Assembly (NCBI GenBank): GCA_030737875.1
Contig: CM060922.1
Coordinates: 319,277,456 to 319,341,455, forward strand
Source: Allium sativum
Lineage: Eukaryota; Streptophyta; Magnoliopsida; Asparagales; Amaryllidaceae
DNA: 64,000 nucleotides
Direction of reading: 5' to 3'
Below are positions 1 to 10,624 of the stretch, in pieces; the stretch's first letter is position 1; every line of letters starts with the position of its first letter. The notes beneath the pieces were generated by a model that was given only the letters and a program-made list of their open reading frames with translations, was not told the DNA's origin and made no database searches. The position numbers and the translations under genes are program-made.

Positions 1-3000
1 CTTTATCCTGCAATTGATTGTTAGCTTTATGCATAACAATGTTACTGTCATATAAAATAGTGTGCCAAAGTTGTGTACAACTAATCTCCTTGCCATTGTG
101 CAATCTTTGGTTTCTTTCCCTCCAAATAAAATAAATGGTAGCTGTCAGTAGGACACAGGCTTTTTTGAAGTTAATGGATTTGGGCTTAGAAAACTTTAAT
201 ATATACTCGATGCTATCTCTAATGTTAAGGGTAGCAACATTATGCTTGAAACCCAAAGTGCTTTTAGCATTGAACCAAATGTACTGGGAGTATCTGCAAT
301 CAAAAAATAAATGAGTGGAGCTTTCATCTTCATTTTTGCAAAGAAGACAAAATTTTTCAGATCCTTTGTTCCAATTAAGACATTTATCCCTAGTGGGAAG
401 CTTATTTAATAAAGCAAAATAAGCACAGTGAGCCATTTTGGGGCAGTTAGCTTTACTCCAAATAACTTTATGCCAATTCACTTCTACCTCACCACCTTGC
501 AAATATTCCCAAACTTTTTTAAAAGAGAATTTATCTTTAGAGCAAAGGTTCCAACACCACTGATCTTTATACCCATTCTGATCAATATGATAACCAGAAA
601 TAGCATTTTTAAAAATAGAGGCTGTAGGATTATTATGAGGGCTCCAACAGCTATTTAAAATAATACCATTGACTTTATCGTTCACCCCTCCCAATAAATG
701 CAAATTATCCCATCCTAGAAGGTTAATTAAAGAGTTTCCATTTAACCAAGGATCAAACCATAAACTGGTTTGAGTTCCATCTTTAAACTTTCTATGAATA
801 AGATTTTTGCCAACATTTCTGCAATCTAAAATACTTTTCCAAATGTGTGAATGATGATTCTCTTTTTTAGCCAGCCAGAAATTTTTGTTTTTTAAGTATT
901 TGGCTTTCAGCCATCTGGCCCAAAGAGAATTACCATTAAGAAAATTCCAAAACAGCTTAAATTTGCTAACCTCAGCTATATCTTTTAATTTCCTAAGCCC
1001 AAGCCCACCTAACTTTTTAGGCTTACATACTATGTCCCAAGCAACCTTATGACATTTGCCTTTCCAAATAAAATTAGAGCAAATTTTGTCAATTTTATGA
1101 ATGACGTTAGCTGGGATGTTATGTGTTTGAACCCAATACTTGATCATAGCAGTGATGACTGTGTGAGTGAGTTCTAGTCTACCAGCAATAGATAAGAGTT
1201 TGCTAGACCAACCATCTAGCTTACCTTGAATCATGTCTATTAATCTGGTACAGTCCCTATCATTAATATTGTTAATGCTTAAAGGAAGGCCAAGGTATTT
1301 AACAGGTAAATTACCCTCTTTAAAATTCAAAAGATGCAGAATCTCTAACTTATTACTGGCATATTTGCTAAAGTAAATTTTGCTTTTGCTAGCATTTACA
1401 GCTAAGCCAGCATATTTTTCCATATTATTTAAGATACTGTGAACAACAATAGCACTATCCTTGTCTGCTTTTAGAAATAGGAGCATGTCATCAGCATATA
1501 AAAAGTGAGTGATATGTGGCTTAACTCTGTTAATAGGTTTAATGTTACCCCTTAACACTTCAATATCCATTTGGATGGAGAAATATTCCATAATTATGGA
1601 GAAAAGATAAGGTGACAAAGGATCACCTTGCCTTATCCCCCTATTACTATGACTAAAACTTTTAGGGGAGCCATTGACCATAACTGAGTAAGTAACATTG
1701 CTGATGCATTCCTTGATCAGATCACAAAACCTGTTATTAAACCCCATTTTTTGCAAGATAAAAATAATAAAACTCCTGTTTACTTTATCAAAGGCCTTAT
1801 GCAGATCTATTTTAATACACATAAGGTTTTTATTCCTTATGTTAAAATTCCTTATTAGCTCATGAGCTAATAAGGAGTTTTCAGAAATCAATCTGCCTGG
1901 TATAAAGGCACTTTGGTATTCTGAAATAGTAAATTTTAAAAAACTTTTCAGCCTGTTGCAAAGCAAAGAGGAGATAATTTTATAAACAAAGTTACAACAG
2001 GCTATGGGTATATAGTCCTCTAATCCAGAAGGATTCTCCACTTTAGGAATTAAGGTCAGAAAGGTGTGATTAGTGTTTTTCAATAATTTACCAGAACTAA
2101 AAAATTCATTTATAGAATCACACAAAGTGGCCTGAATATCAGTCCAATGAGTTTTATAAAACTTGGCCCCAAACCCATCTGGACCTGGACTTTTATCAAC
2201 ATTAGCATTGAAGATAATATTTTTAATCTCTTCTTGCTTAATAGGAGCCCGAAGAATATCATCACTATTGCTGTTCACAGTATATTTAAATTCTAAGTCA
2301 GGAAAAACTGTAGGATAATCATTGGTGTTATATAAAGAATTGAAATATCTAATAGCCTCTAATTCAGTATTAGAGGCTTTGTTAATTATTTCACCATTAG
2401 CATCCAATAATTTACCAATGTTATTCCTGTTTTTCCTGCAAGACATTTTAGTGTAGAAAAATTTACTGGCTTCATCACCAGCCGTTAACCAATTCACCTT
2501 GGCTTTCTGTTTAAGATTAACAGAATTAATATAAAGAGCATTAACCAATTTGGCTTGAGAATTAAAAAAATTCTCAGCCTTGATTTTGTCTGAGCTATCT
2601 TTGTCAAGATCATTTTGAAGTCTCTCACAATCATCCCTAATAGTTTTAATGTCATCTCTATTTCTAGTAGTGTTCCAACTTTTGAGATTAGTTTTAACCA
2701 ACTGCAAAGTTTTATTAAGCTTGTATTGAGCTGTTCCAAAAATATTATTATTAAAGCATTTGGTAACCACCTCTTTGTAATTATGATCATGCACCCATCC
2801 ATTCACAAATCTAAATGGGGCATTTTTGTGCAAATTCAAATCTGACTTGAAAGAGTCTAGAATAGGTGTATGATCACTAGTGTTTTGAGGCAGGGTACAA
2901 CACTTTGTGTTTGAGAAGAGGTTTATGAAATTTTGATTAAATAAGACCCTGTCCAATTTGCAATGAATATTCCTGAATTTACCAGATTTCCAGGTATATT

Positions 3001-3542
3001 TATTGCTAGAGATGATAGGCTCTATTAATCCAGATTTCATCATAAAATTAGCAACTTTTTCTAGTTTAGAAAAAAGAATAGGATTTCCTCCTCTCTTATC
3101 ACAATTATGAAAAACAGTGTTAAAGTCCCCTAATAACATCCAAGGTTTTTTAATAATATTACTAAACTGCTCAATGCAATTCCATAACATATTTCTGTCA
3201 TTTTCAAAATTGGAAGCATATATAAAGGTGATAATTAATTCTAAACCACCTTTGTTTTTAAAACTGCAGTGAATATACTGCTTATCAATAAAATAGTTGA
3301 TGAGTGTCCAGATGATAGGATTGAAAAAAACCATGATCCTACCATTTCCACCCATCAGAATATTATTGATCATGATCCAATTTGAAAAAAAATCTGTCAT
3401 GCAGTTCATTAATCCTAATATCATTCAGTTTATGCTCTACTAAACCTAGAATACTAGGCTTATACTTGTTCACAAAATTGGTAAGATCAAGCTGTCTAGC
3501 AAGGGAATTGAGACCCCTAATGTTCCAAACGATGATATCCAT
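1..3542 (-). CDS. LINE ORF2: AP endonuclease, reverse transcriptase and zf-RVT (partial, one frameshift)
   Basis: The protein nicks target DNA and reverse transcribes the LINE RNA. The start at 3542 gives the endonuclease opening motif WNIRGLN. A run of eight A at 3385-3392 shifts the frame. After it, the frame with minus-strand codons starting at positions equal to 1 modulo 3 reads open wherever I checked down to position 1, over 1,100 codons. In order it shows an endonuclease region (about 3540-2850), KSPGPDGFGAKFYK (about 2200-2160), KIDLHKAFD (about 1810), RGIRQGDPLSPYLF (about 1650-1610), the catalytic YADD box (1498-1487), and a zinc-binding zf-RVT domain with CLLCK near 350-335 and a nearby H and C. 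Endonuclease and RT residues look preserved, so this is a recent or mildly decayed copy. The C-terminus is outside the window. Confidence 0.87.
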
Positions 3543-3581
3543 AAAAAATAAAAAAAGATATATAAGAAGGATATCACCTAT

Positions 3582-4335
3582 TTAAGATGGATTAGAGCTT
3601 TTGCTGCTGTCCACTTTCCCCTCTGGCTGTTTGCCACTTCTTTTAAAGCTGATGTTTTCAGCAGTCTTTAATTGCTTATCCCATTTAGAGTTCTTTGTAA
3701 TGTATTTCTGCCTGAAATCGTGATCCTTTTTATCCTCAGTTTCTTCAACTGAAATTATGTCTGTTAGGCTTTTTGTCCTGCTTTTCTTTTTCTTTTTGGT
3801 GATGCAGGTTTTGAGGATTTGGAACCAACTAAGGCATGATTGACTGACTTTTGGATGCTGTCCTCAGTTACGAATTTAGAAGGAGCGAGGTTCTCAGCCA
3901 ACAGAGATTCATCAGTGAAGATAGGATCCGCTGCAAGCAAATCTGCACATTCCAAGCCTTTTCCTTTCAATATATTGATTTTTTGTTTTGTAAATAAACT
4001 TGAATCCTCCTTTGTGGGTGTGGATTCAATGACCAGAGATGCAGAAATCCCCCCTTTGTTTTTTTTGATTTTCTGATAATGCAGGGATTTGGTCATTCAG
4101 ATCTAAGGGGGCGGTGCTGTCCTCCTTAGTTTTGGTTTGATCAATATCTTGCTGATGACTTTGAGAGAAGCTTGCGACTTTCTGCAAATTATGGGTTTTA
4201 GGCGATTCTGAATTACCCATATTTGTATTAGTGGCATCAATATTCATATCTTCTTCTTGATGTAGCTCCGAACTATGTGCATCTTTTTGTGATAACACTT
4301 CTGGGCTAATTCCTTCTTCCGATTCTTTATCAAGA
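3582..4335 (-). pseudogene. LINE ORF1 C-terminal fragment, frameshifted
   Basis: ORF1 of plant L1 elements encodes an RNA-binding protein that packages the LINE RNA. Only a polar, lysine- and serine-rich C-terminal part is visible. It reads on the minus strand in three frame segments. The first frame change is near 4060, in a run of A and G bases. The second is near 3770, after a KRKRK basic cluster. The last segment ends at a TAA at 3582-3584, 39 bases before ORF2. The usual N-terminal domain and zinc knuckle are missing, consistent with 5' truncation of the insertion. Identity rests mainly on its position before ORF2; the sequence alone is not diagnostic. Confidence 0.6.
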
Positions 4336-5477
4336 TAAATTTATGAAAGTTCGATATTAATTACATTAGTGTTGCAGGCAATATTTTTTGTTGTCTAGCT
4401 AACAAAATTTGGTTAAGTTACTTTATGAAAAATCGAACCCAAACAGTCTTGTTATACAACTTTCAGACTATTGGTTATAAAAACTTGATCAAATTTTCGA
4501 TGCATAATATTTTAATATTAATTTATTTTCTAAACATTGTTATGTTTATCATAATTCATTTTCTAGAACTAATTTGAAAAGAAAAAAAAACAAGTTGCAT
4601 TCTTGAATATTTATTTCATACTTGTTTATAGCTAATATAAACTAATATTTTTATTTTATTTTGGTAAAATATCGCGAAGGGTGAATTTCATTTAAAAAAC
4701 TAGCTCTCGATACATGCTTTCGATTTTTTTTTATTGAGAATGACAAACTTTCAACTAAATATACCATAAGAACGAAAATTCAATGAACATAATCTTTATA
4801 AATAATGATATTATATAGTTTCATTTTACTAGTTGTCCTTGAGGTTAAAACAATTTGAAAGTTGGTCCTTTAAAATAAAATTCCCGAATTAAACATATAA
4901 ATTAAAATTCTTAAACAGATTAATTTTTATTAAAATTGTTTTAAAGAGAGGGATAATGCAAAATTAAACATATTACAGCAATTGGATGACATCCAAAATC
5001 GTGTTGTCACAAGCCGTTGGTACCGACAATAGAAGCTAAAAACTATTTCATTATCCTTCATCCATTAAAAAAAACCGTAAGACTCATCGTCTTCCACCAA
5101 AAGTCCATCGTCATTACTCCTTTACCTCCCCCAATGTTTATCGACTTCATAAATCTTCGCTCTTCGCAAGCCTAGTCGATTACAGGTCTAATCAATTTTT
5201 TTCCCATAAACTTAATCAAGTTCAATTTGCTAAACTAGAGTTAATTAATGATTTTAATTATTTATAAAAATATGCTTTGAGAGAAATGTGTGATCCTCTC
5301 ATATGGAGTAGAGCACTCATATAATTTTATTGCACACTTAAAAACAAGAATTGTCAACAAGTCTAATTGGCAGTAAAAAAAAACCCGTGCTAAAAGAAGA
5401 ATTAAAATTGAAAGCCCATCTAAACCTAAAAATCTGGATTTCATTCTTTTTACAAATACAACAGAAAAATACAAGAA
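4336..5477. other. AT-rich stretch with no recognisable gene
   Basis: Between the LINE and the copia fragment the DNA is AT-rich with frequent stops in all frames and no domain or splice-flanked exon that I can support. A less AT-rich patch at about 4980-5200 has no convincing reading. Most likely it is intron or intergenic DNA, or a decayed element. Confidence 0.5.
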
Positions 5478-7476
5478 AAGAAAGGACCTAGAGCTCGCAA
5501 GTGTATCTTTCTAGGTTATAGAAGAGGAGTAAAAGGATATAGGTTGTGGTGTCCTATTAGCAAGAAACTTATTATAAGCAGGCATGTAACTTTTGATGAG
5601 AAGACTATGTTGAAGGTGGAGCCTTCCTCATCGGATGATGATGAGAGGACATGTGAAGAATACCAAACAAAAAGCAAATCATCTGTTGATTCTTTCCATA
5701 GACGTTCAAATGGCGTTTCCGATGACGCCGTGGTTGATGAGGATAGTATGGATACTGGCACAGAAGATCAAACTCAAGATGGAGCTCATACAGAGACTAG
5801 ACCTGTTAGAGAAAGAAGAAAGCCTAGGTGGCTTGATGAGTTTGTTGGTTTGAGCATCAAAGACATTGACTTTGATGATATGGCAACATATGCATTAAAT
5901 GTTGTCCATGATGAGCCCAGAGATTATAGAGACGCTATTGCATCAGTTGACAGTTGCAGTTGGTTAGTAGCAATGGAAGAGGAGATCGAATCTTTACGGA
6001 AAAATCACACTTGGGATTTGGTGCCACTTCCTACCGACAAGAGAGTTATTGGATGTAAGTGAATCTATAGGGTGAAAGACGGTGGCAATGTAGAGTTCAG
6101 ATATAAAGCAAGACTAGTAGCAAAGGGGTATGTTCAGAAGAAGGGGGTAGAGTATCATGACATCTTTGCTCCAGTTGTTAGGCATACTTGCATTCATATT
6201 CTCTTGGCATTAGTTGCTCATTATGACATGAAGTTAGAGTAACTAGATGTCAAAACTGCTTTCTTGCATGGTGATCTGGATGAAGAGATTTATTTGTGGC
6301 AGCCGGAAGGGTTCATTGATAGTAGCAAACCAAACTATGTTTGTAAACTTAACAAATCTCTTAATGGACTGAAGCAGTCTCCTAGACTATGGTACAAGAG
6401 ATTTGATAAGTTTATACTTTCACAAGGATACTCCAGAAGCTTCAAAAGACCAGTGTGTTTATTTTAGGAGATGTGTTGATGACATGATTTATTTGTTGTT
6501 ATATGTTGATAATATGTTGATTGCATCTCAGAGTATGGTGAAAATTAAGGAGTTGAAAGCGGAGCTCAGTAGAGATTTTGATATGAAGGATTTGGGAAAG
6601 GCACAAAGAATATTGGGTATGGAGATAAGCAGGGATAGTAAGCGGAGAGAGTTAAGGCTCACTCAGGCGCAGTACATCGAGAAAGTCCTCACTCGATTTG
6701 GGATGGAGAAAGCCAAACCGGTAGGCACTCCTTTAGGCTCTCATTTTAAGTTGTCGAAAGACCATTCTCCTACATCGGAAGAAGATAAAAGGTATATGGC
6801 TAATATACCTTATTCTAGTGCTGTTGGTAGTCTCATGTATGCGACGGTGTGCACGAGACCAGATTTGGCCTATGCAGTTGGTGTTGTCAGTCGATATATG
6901 TCTAACTCAGGCAAAGAACATTAGCAAGCAGTGAAGTAGATTCTTAGATATCTTCAAGGCACTTCTTCGGTGGGTTTGCTATATGGTGGAGTAGATGATG
7001 ACATTTTTCTTAGAGGATACTATGATTCTGATTATGCTGGAGATAAAGATGCTAGGAAGTCAGTGTCGGGCTATGTTTTTACACTTGGCATACGCTTGAT
7101 TTCATGAAGATCAAAGCTGCAATCTATCGTAGCTTTGTCGACTACCGAAGCAGAGTTGATATCGATTGTGGAAGCAACAAAGGAAGGATTGTACTTACTT
7201 CAGTTATTGGATGATCTTTCAATGGCGCAGCGGACAGTGAAGCTATTTTCAGACAGTGAGAGTGCTTTTCATCTTGTTGAGAATCAAGCTTATAGTTCAC
7301 GGACAAAGAACATTGATGTTAGATGTTTCTTTCTTATGCTTGAGGAAGAACGGAGCAAGATCAAATTATTGAAGGTGGGTACTTCGTATAATCCTTCAGA
7401 TATGATGACTAAGTCACTTCCGAAGGACAAGTTTGAGCATTGCTCAAACTTGATCAGTTTGCTTCCTGTTACTTGA
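5478..7476 (+). pseudogene. Ty1-copia pol remnant (integrase C-terminus, RT, RNase H)
   Basis: The plus-strand reading starts in the integrase C-terminal motif GYRRGVKGYRLW. The RT region includes DVKTAFLHGDLDEEIY (about 6246-6293), SLNGLKQSPRLWYKRF (about 6358-6405) and the catalytic box as YVDN (about 6503) instead of YVDD. RNase H is recognised by SIVALSTTEAEL (about 7123-7158). The frame changes once near 6430-6450. In-frame stops lie near 6060, 6241, 6922, 6937 and 7104. Four of the five fall where copia proteins have tryptophan (TGG to TAG or TGA) and one where they have glutamine. The reading ends at TGA 7474-7476. The lost catalytic aspartate and the stops make it non-functional. Confidence 0.92.
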
Positions 7477-7645
7477 GCGTCATGGGGCGTTGGGCCCAAC
7501 AACTTCTATGTTGATTGTTGAAGATGAGATGATGAAGAAAGACTATCATATTTGAATCAAGGTGGAGTGTTGAAATTGATGATTCAAATATTTGTAGAGA
7601 AGGAAAGATGAATTGTCAATCATGTAATTGGCTCCTATATGGAAT

Positions 7646-7747
7646 AACTTGGGTGCCAAGTTTACTTGGAGGTCAAGAAAACTTGGGTGCCAAGTTTACT
7701 TGGAAGTCAAGAAAACTTGGGTGCCAAGTTTACTTGGAGGTCAAGAA
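7646..7747 (+). repeat. Three 34-bp direct repeats in copia LTR U3
   Basis: Three adjacent 34-bp units start at 7646, 7680 and 7714, each beginning AACTTGGGTGCC. The middle unit differs from the others by one base (GGAAGTC for GGAGGTC). They lie just upstream of the LTR TATA box, the usual place for enhancer repeats in LTR promoters. The enhancer role is inferred. Confidence 0.9.
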
Positions 7748-7754
7748 ATTCCTC

Positions 7755-7764
7755 TATATAAATA
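7755..7764 (+). promoter_or_regulatory. TATA box of copia LTR
   Basis: TATATAAATA lies inside the near-palindrome CTCTATATAAATAGAG, directly downstream of the triple repeat and upstream of a CT-rich segment. This matches the U3/R border of plant LTR promoters. Confidence 0.6.
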
Positions 7765-7980
7765 GAGGTCATGTTATTGTATGAAAAAAGCAATCCACCA
7801 TTAATCTTCTCTCTATTGTAATCTTCCTCCTCTCTTATGTACTCATTTCTTCATTGAGAAATAAAAGTTGTTGAGTCTCCGTGGACATAGGATATTCATA
7901 TCCGAACCACGTTAAATCTTCTGTGTCCTTTTTTGTTCTTCGTTTTCCGTGAGATTTCATAATTATTTTGTTATACTCCA

Positions 7981-8281
7981 TTGGTATCTAAATAAATAAT
8001 ACTAGATCCTCATCAAAATTGCGCATAAATCACTACAAAATACAAACTTTTTTCGAGTATAACATTACAATAATAGCATTTTCCCTTACCTTTTCACTCT
8101 GAAGTACATTTGTCAGCCTATTCGCTTCTTCTTCCAGAACTTTAGACCTCTATTAAAAAAAACAATGCAGACAAACATATAAAGTAGTTTTATAAGAGAA
8201 ATCATGACTAGAGCAACTAATTTGGATTGATGTATTCGTATATTTCTATGAGTTCATTGCCACAAACAAAAACCAAGGAAA
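7981..8281 (-). other. Host intron sequence around exon C
   Basis: Apart from the 60-base exon C, this is AT-rich intron-like DNA bounded by the copia LTR on the left and the AAGAT target duplication of the TRIM-like element on the right. No other feature is supported. Confidence 0.5.
8090..8149 (-). CDS. Host gene exon C (coiled-coil protein)
   Basis: On the minus strand a 60-base open segment is flanked by an acceptor (TTTTAATAG, just above 8149) and a strong donor (GTAAGG at 8089-8084). It encodes exactly 20 codons, with RSKVLEEEANRLTN and then a glutamate- and lysine-rich end, typical of a coiled coil. Exons A (23605-23655) and B (23422-23523) have the same style and the same phase 0, so the three can be spliced without breaking the frame. 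The intron between B and C is about 15.3 kb because of nested retrotransposons. I do not recognise the protein. Later exons would lie at lower coordinates and are not seen in the window. Confidence 0.65.
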
Positions 8282-8286
8282 AAGAT

Positions 8287-8573
8287 GGTTAGATGTGGCT
8301 TGCATTGGAATAGAGTGGGTGCGTGGATTGAACGGGCGAATTGTCCCACATCATAAGAAATTAAGAAAGATCGTGGTATATATATGGTGTTGGTGGCATG
8401 TAACATTGAAGATTCCTTTTGGTACAATAAGTGCTTGCCAATGCCAAATTATATGCTCGATGGGTGGCGATGGAGGATGTTCAGTCGGGACGCCAGCATA
8501 GGAGACTTCGACGGTTGACCCGGGTAGACATGTTGAAGCGCATACGGTACGCAGGGAATGCCAAAACTCAACA
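8287..8573 (+). repeat. Left LTR of TRIM-like element
   Basis: It begins GGTTAGATGTGGC, where the first base of the expected TG has mutated; the right copy begins TGTTAGGTGTGGC. It ends AACTCAACA. It holds a TCCCACATC motif often seen in plant LTRs and a TATATATA box near 8377-8385. Confidence 0.9.
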
Positions 8574-8592
8574 TGGTACCAGAGCTCCATGG
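8574..8592 (+). other. Primer-binding site of TRIM-like element
   Basis: TGGTACCAGAGCTCCATGG directly follows the left LTR. It is one mismatch from the initiator methionine tRNA complement TGGTATCAGAGC over the first 12 bases. Confidence 0.8.
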
Positions 8593-8629
8593 TTCGTAGG
8601 GACCGATATGTGTAGCTGACCGAAGCATG

Positions 8630-9366
8630 TGTTGTGCAAACTGCGCCTTTGCGGAAGCGTCCAGGATCTTATTCACCCAATTACTTAAAGATGATTTCTA
8701 TGGAAACAAACACAGATATGAAATCACACGCGCAAACACAAAATATTCCACCCAACCACCCTCTTTATTGATTCTCAAAACGAATTTTGTTTACACTCAC
8801 TGGTTCAACAACCAAAAATAAACAAACTATAAGAATCAATAACCTTATTGAGAAAGGGAAAGAATATCTAGATGACTAATACTCTTTGTTGGAGAAGGAG
8901 AACAATGAAGAACGACAGCTAACCCTTGGATTAACCGGAGGCACCAATCCTCTCTAGCGCACCAAGCCCTAGAGGCACGCAGACGCCACTCTATTCGGTC
9001 ATAATCCCATACTTTTAATCCAACCCTAGATGTTGCTTTTATAGGAGAATAGAAGCCCTAGGCAAATACCCAATTTTCCCCTTCATTACTTGCTAGAATA
9101 AGTCATAGAAAAGACCAAGTCAAAAACGTAGGAAACCCCGCTCGGACGTCTGACCCGGATTGGTCAGACGTTTGTCCCTGCTCTCGGGTTACCAAAACCC
9201 TGACAACAGACGTCTGACCAAATGCTGTCAGACATCTGTGCTGAAACGCAGCACAAAACTGCTTCTCCTTGCCTTCTTTCTGCCGCTGCTCCATCTCCTA
9301 TATCGTCAAGCACATCCACGTCTCGTCTCCATCTACATATGTGATTTCATGTCACAAATCACAACA
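8630..9366 (-). repeat. 3' LTR (left) of the small copia-like element
   Basis: On the minus strand it starts TGTTGTGATTTGTGACATG and ends CACAACA. It holds a TATA box (TATAAAAG, minus, 9043-9036) and copies of an AGACGTCT palindrome near 9145-9240. It closely matches 21811-22542, roughly 95% by eye. Confidence 0.9.
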
Positions 9367-9556
9367 TTCCACCTTGATATGAAATCGCATCACATCAAAC
9401 GATCTTCCAACACACGTCATCTAGCTCTTTCAACGACACCTTCTCTCAATTAAAACCAACCTCGATTTCCAGGCAACAAGATACACCCCACCTGTTCCGA
9501 GTACAGGGACTCAATTGATTTCAGGGCAACAATCACACCCAGTCGATTTGAAAAGA

Positions 9557-9889
9557 CTACGACCACACCTCAATTACAAACACAACCCACCGTCTGCAAA
9601 AGATGCATTTACCGCCTGAGCTGCACCGTGCATAAACCAATGGTCTAAAAGTGCTTACAATTCCACAATGACACCCGTCTACCACTTGATCTGAGCTCCT
9701 TCCTCGATCACTCCGGATCCCTCGAGCATCATCAACATGAAGACCCCTGTCGAACACATCAGCAGTGACCAAATTAACCTCTCCACCTTGCTGTGGACTA
9801 GGTTCTTCAACCGTCACTCGCCTTCCATATCGACACCCGTCTACCACTTGACCTGAGCTCCTTCCTCGATCACTCCTGATCCCTCGAGC
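9557..9889 (-). pseudogene. C-terminal part of the small element's gag-like ORF, with internal duplication
   Basis: This continues the reading interrupted by the chromovirus; ignoring the insertion and one ATCAT copy, the frame is kept across the junction. It contains ARGIRSDRGRSS and QVVDGC twice, because an approximately 161-bp DNA unit is tandemly duplicated (9671-9733 matches 9832-9894). The chromovirus hit the second unit. The product has no recognisable enzymatic domain and ends at 9557. Function is unknown; it may be a truncated Gag or simply an open stretch. Confidence 0.45.
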
Positions 9890-10147
9890 ATCATTGTAAC
9901 ACCCCGAAATTTTCTGTTAACAGTAAATTAACAAATTAAAGTATAATTAATTCTAAATGAAAGAACTAAGGGAAACGGGTTACGCCATTGCGTTCGTCTC
10001 GGAATTCTGCTTGAGATAGAGTCCGAGTTTGTGTGAATCAGACTCCGTATGAAGGAGTTATGACCTCCGGAAGTTTCAGAATTCAATTTAAAATTCAAAA
10101 GGTTCAAATTCTGTTCAAAATTCGAAAAACAGACTCAAACTGGGATA

Positions 10148-10165
10148 GGCGGGAAAATTCCCGCC
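10148..10165. promoter_or_regulatory. Inverted pair of E2F-like sites in chromovirus LTR
   Basis: GGCGGGAA-AA-TTCCCGCC forms an 8-bp inverted repeat with a 2-bp spacer. Each arm fits the plant E2F consensus TTSSCGSS. It lies about 240 bp upstream of the LTR TATA box and is conserved at 18517-18534. Binding is inferred. Confidence 0.5.
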
Positions 10166-10174
10166 CAGGCACCA

Positions 10175-10236
10175 GGTCGACCAAGGGGTCGACCTGGGGG
10201 TCGACCTTGTCACCCAGGTCGACCTGGGGGTCGACC
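10175..10236. repeat. Cluster of five GGTCGACC palindromes
   Basis: GGTCGACC occurs at 10175, 10187, 10199, 10217 and 10229. The other LTR keeps three intact copies and one mutated copy at 18543-18592. The cluster lies upstream of the TATA box. Its role is unknown. Confidence 0.8.
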
Positions 10237-10405
10237 TGCCCAGTCGAACTGGTTTGACCCTGGCTGGCCTGGTCGGTTTCTGGTCGAATTTCTGTGCTTG
10301 GCTGTGTCACTAGGGCTGAGTTGTCATTTTCTGATTGGCTTCTCTTGGTGTTATGGTATGGATTCACTCTATGATCATCTGACGGCTCAAATCAATCTGA
10401 AATTC

Positions 10406-10413
10406 TATAAATA
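10406..10413 (+). promoter_or_regulatory. TATA box of inner chromovirus LTR
   Basis: TATAAATA is followed about 30 bp later by a CA-rich segment suitable for transcription start. It is conserved in the 3' LTR at 18763-18770. Confidence 0.65.
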
Positions 10414-10624
10414 CAACTCAACTCTCAACCTAAATTCACACAAATAATACAGAATTAGAGCCGTCATGCTGCTGGGAGGAAACTAAGAGCAGCCGTCAGT
10501 TAGAGAAAGCTTAGAGACGAGCCAAAACTAAAGTTAAAACAAGAATCAAACAACGTTTGTCTACCCAAAGGAAAGCATTGCAAATTCAGAACTCAGAAAT
10601 CAGAAAACAAGACCGTCGTTTGTT

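Larger units (their letters stand above)
1..4335 (-). mobile_element. L1-like LINE (non-LTR retrotransposon), 5'-truncated, 3' end outside window
   Basis: The block reads on the minus strand as a plant L1-type LINE. The end of an ORF1 lies at 4335-3582, followed after 39 bases by ORF2, which starts at 3542 and runs off position 1. No LTRs are present. ORF1 has only its C-terminal part, so the insertion is 5'-truncated, as is common for LINEs, near 4335; the exact junction is my estimate from where the reading frame stops making sense. The poly-A tail and target duplication would lie left of the window. It may sit in a downstream intron of the host coiled-coil gene, but this cannot be proved here. 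Confidence 0.9.
5478..7980 (+). mobile_element. Ty1-copia LTR retrotransposon, 5'-truncated, with 3' LTR
   Basis: The element begins abruptly inside integrase and continues through reverse transcriptase and RNase H to a polypurine tract (about 7556-7566) and a 3' LTR starting TGTTGAA at 7567. The 5' LTR, gag, protease and most of integrase are missing. Nothing similar to the LTR appears upstream of 5478 in this window, so the truncation is real rather than a nested split. No target duplication can be tested. Confidence 0.9.
7567..7980 (+). repeat. 3' LTR of the copia element
   Basis: The LTR starts TGTTGAAATTGATG directly after the polypurine sequence AATCAAGGTGGAG. It holds a tandem repeat, a TATA box (TATATAAATA, about 7755-7764) and a polyadenylation-type AATAAA near 7859. 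The end is placed at a CA at 7979-7980; an alternative end at about 7957 is possible. With only one LTR present the right boundary cannot be confirmed by comparison. Confidence 0.75.

Noticed and set aside
8029..8045. CACTACAAAATAC as a CACTA end
   Set aside because: Only ten bases match, with no subterminal repeats and no partner end.
8295..8821. Overlapping short open frames
   Set aside because: They lie in the TRIM LTR and the small element's LTR, which are non-coding.
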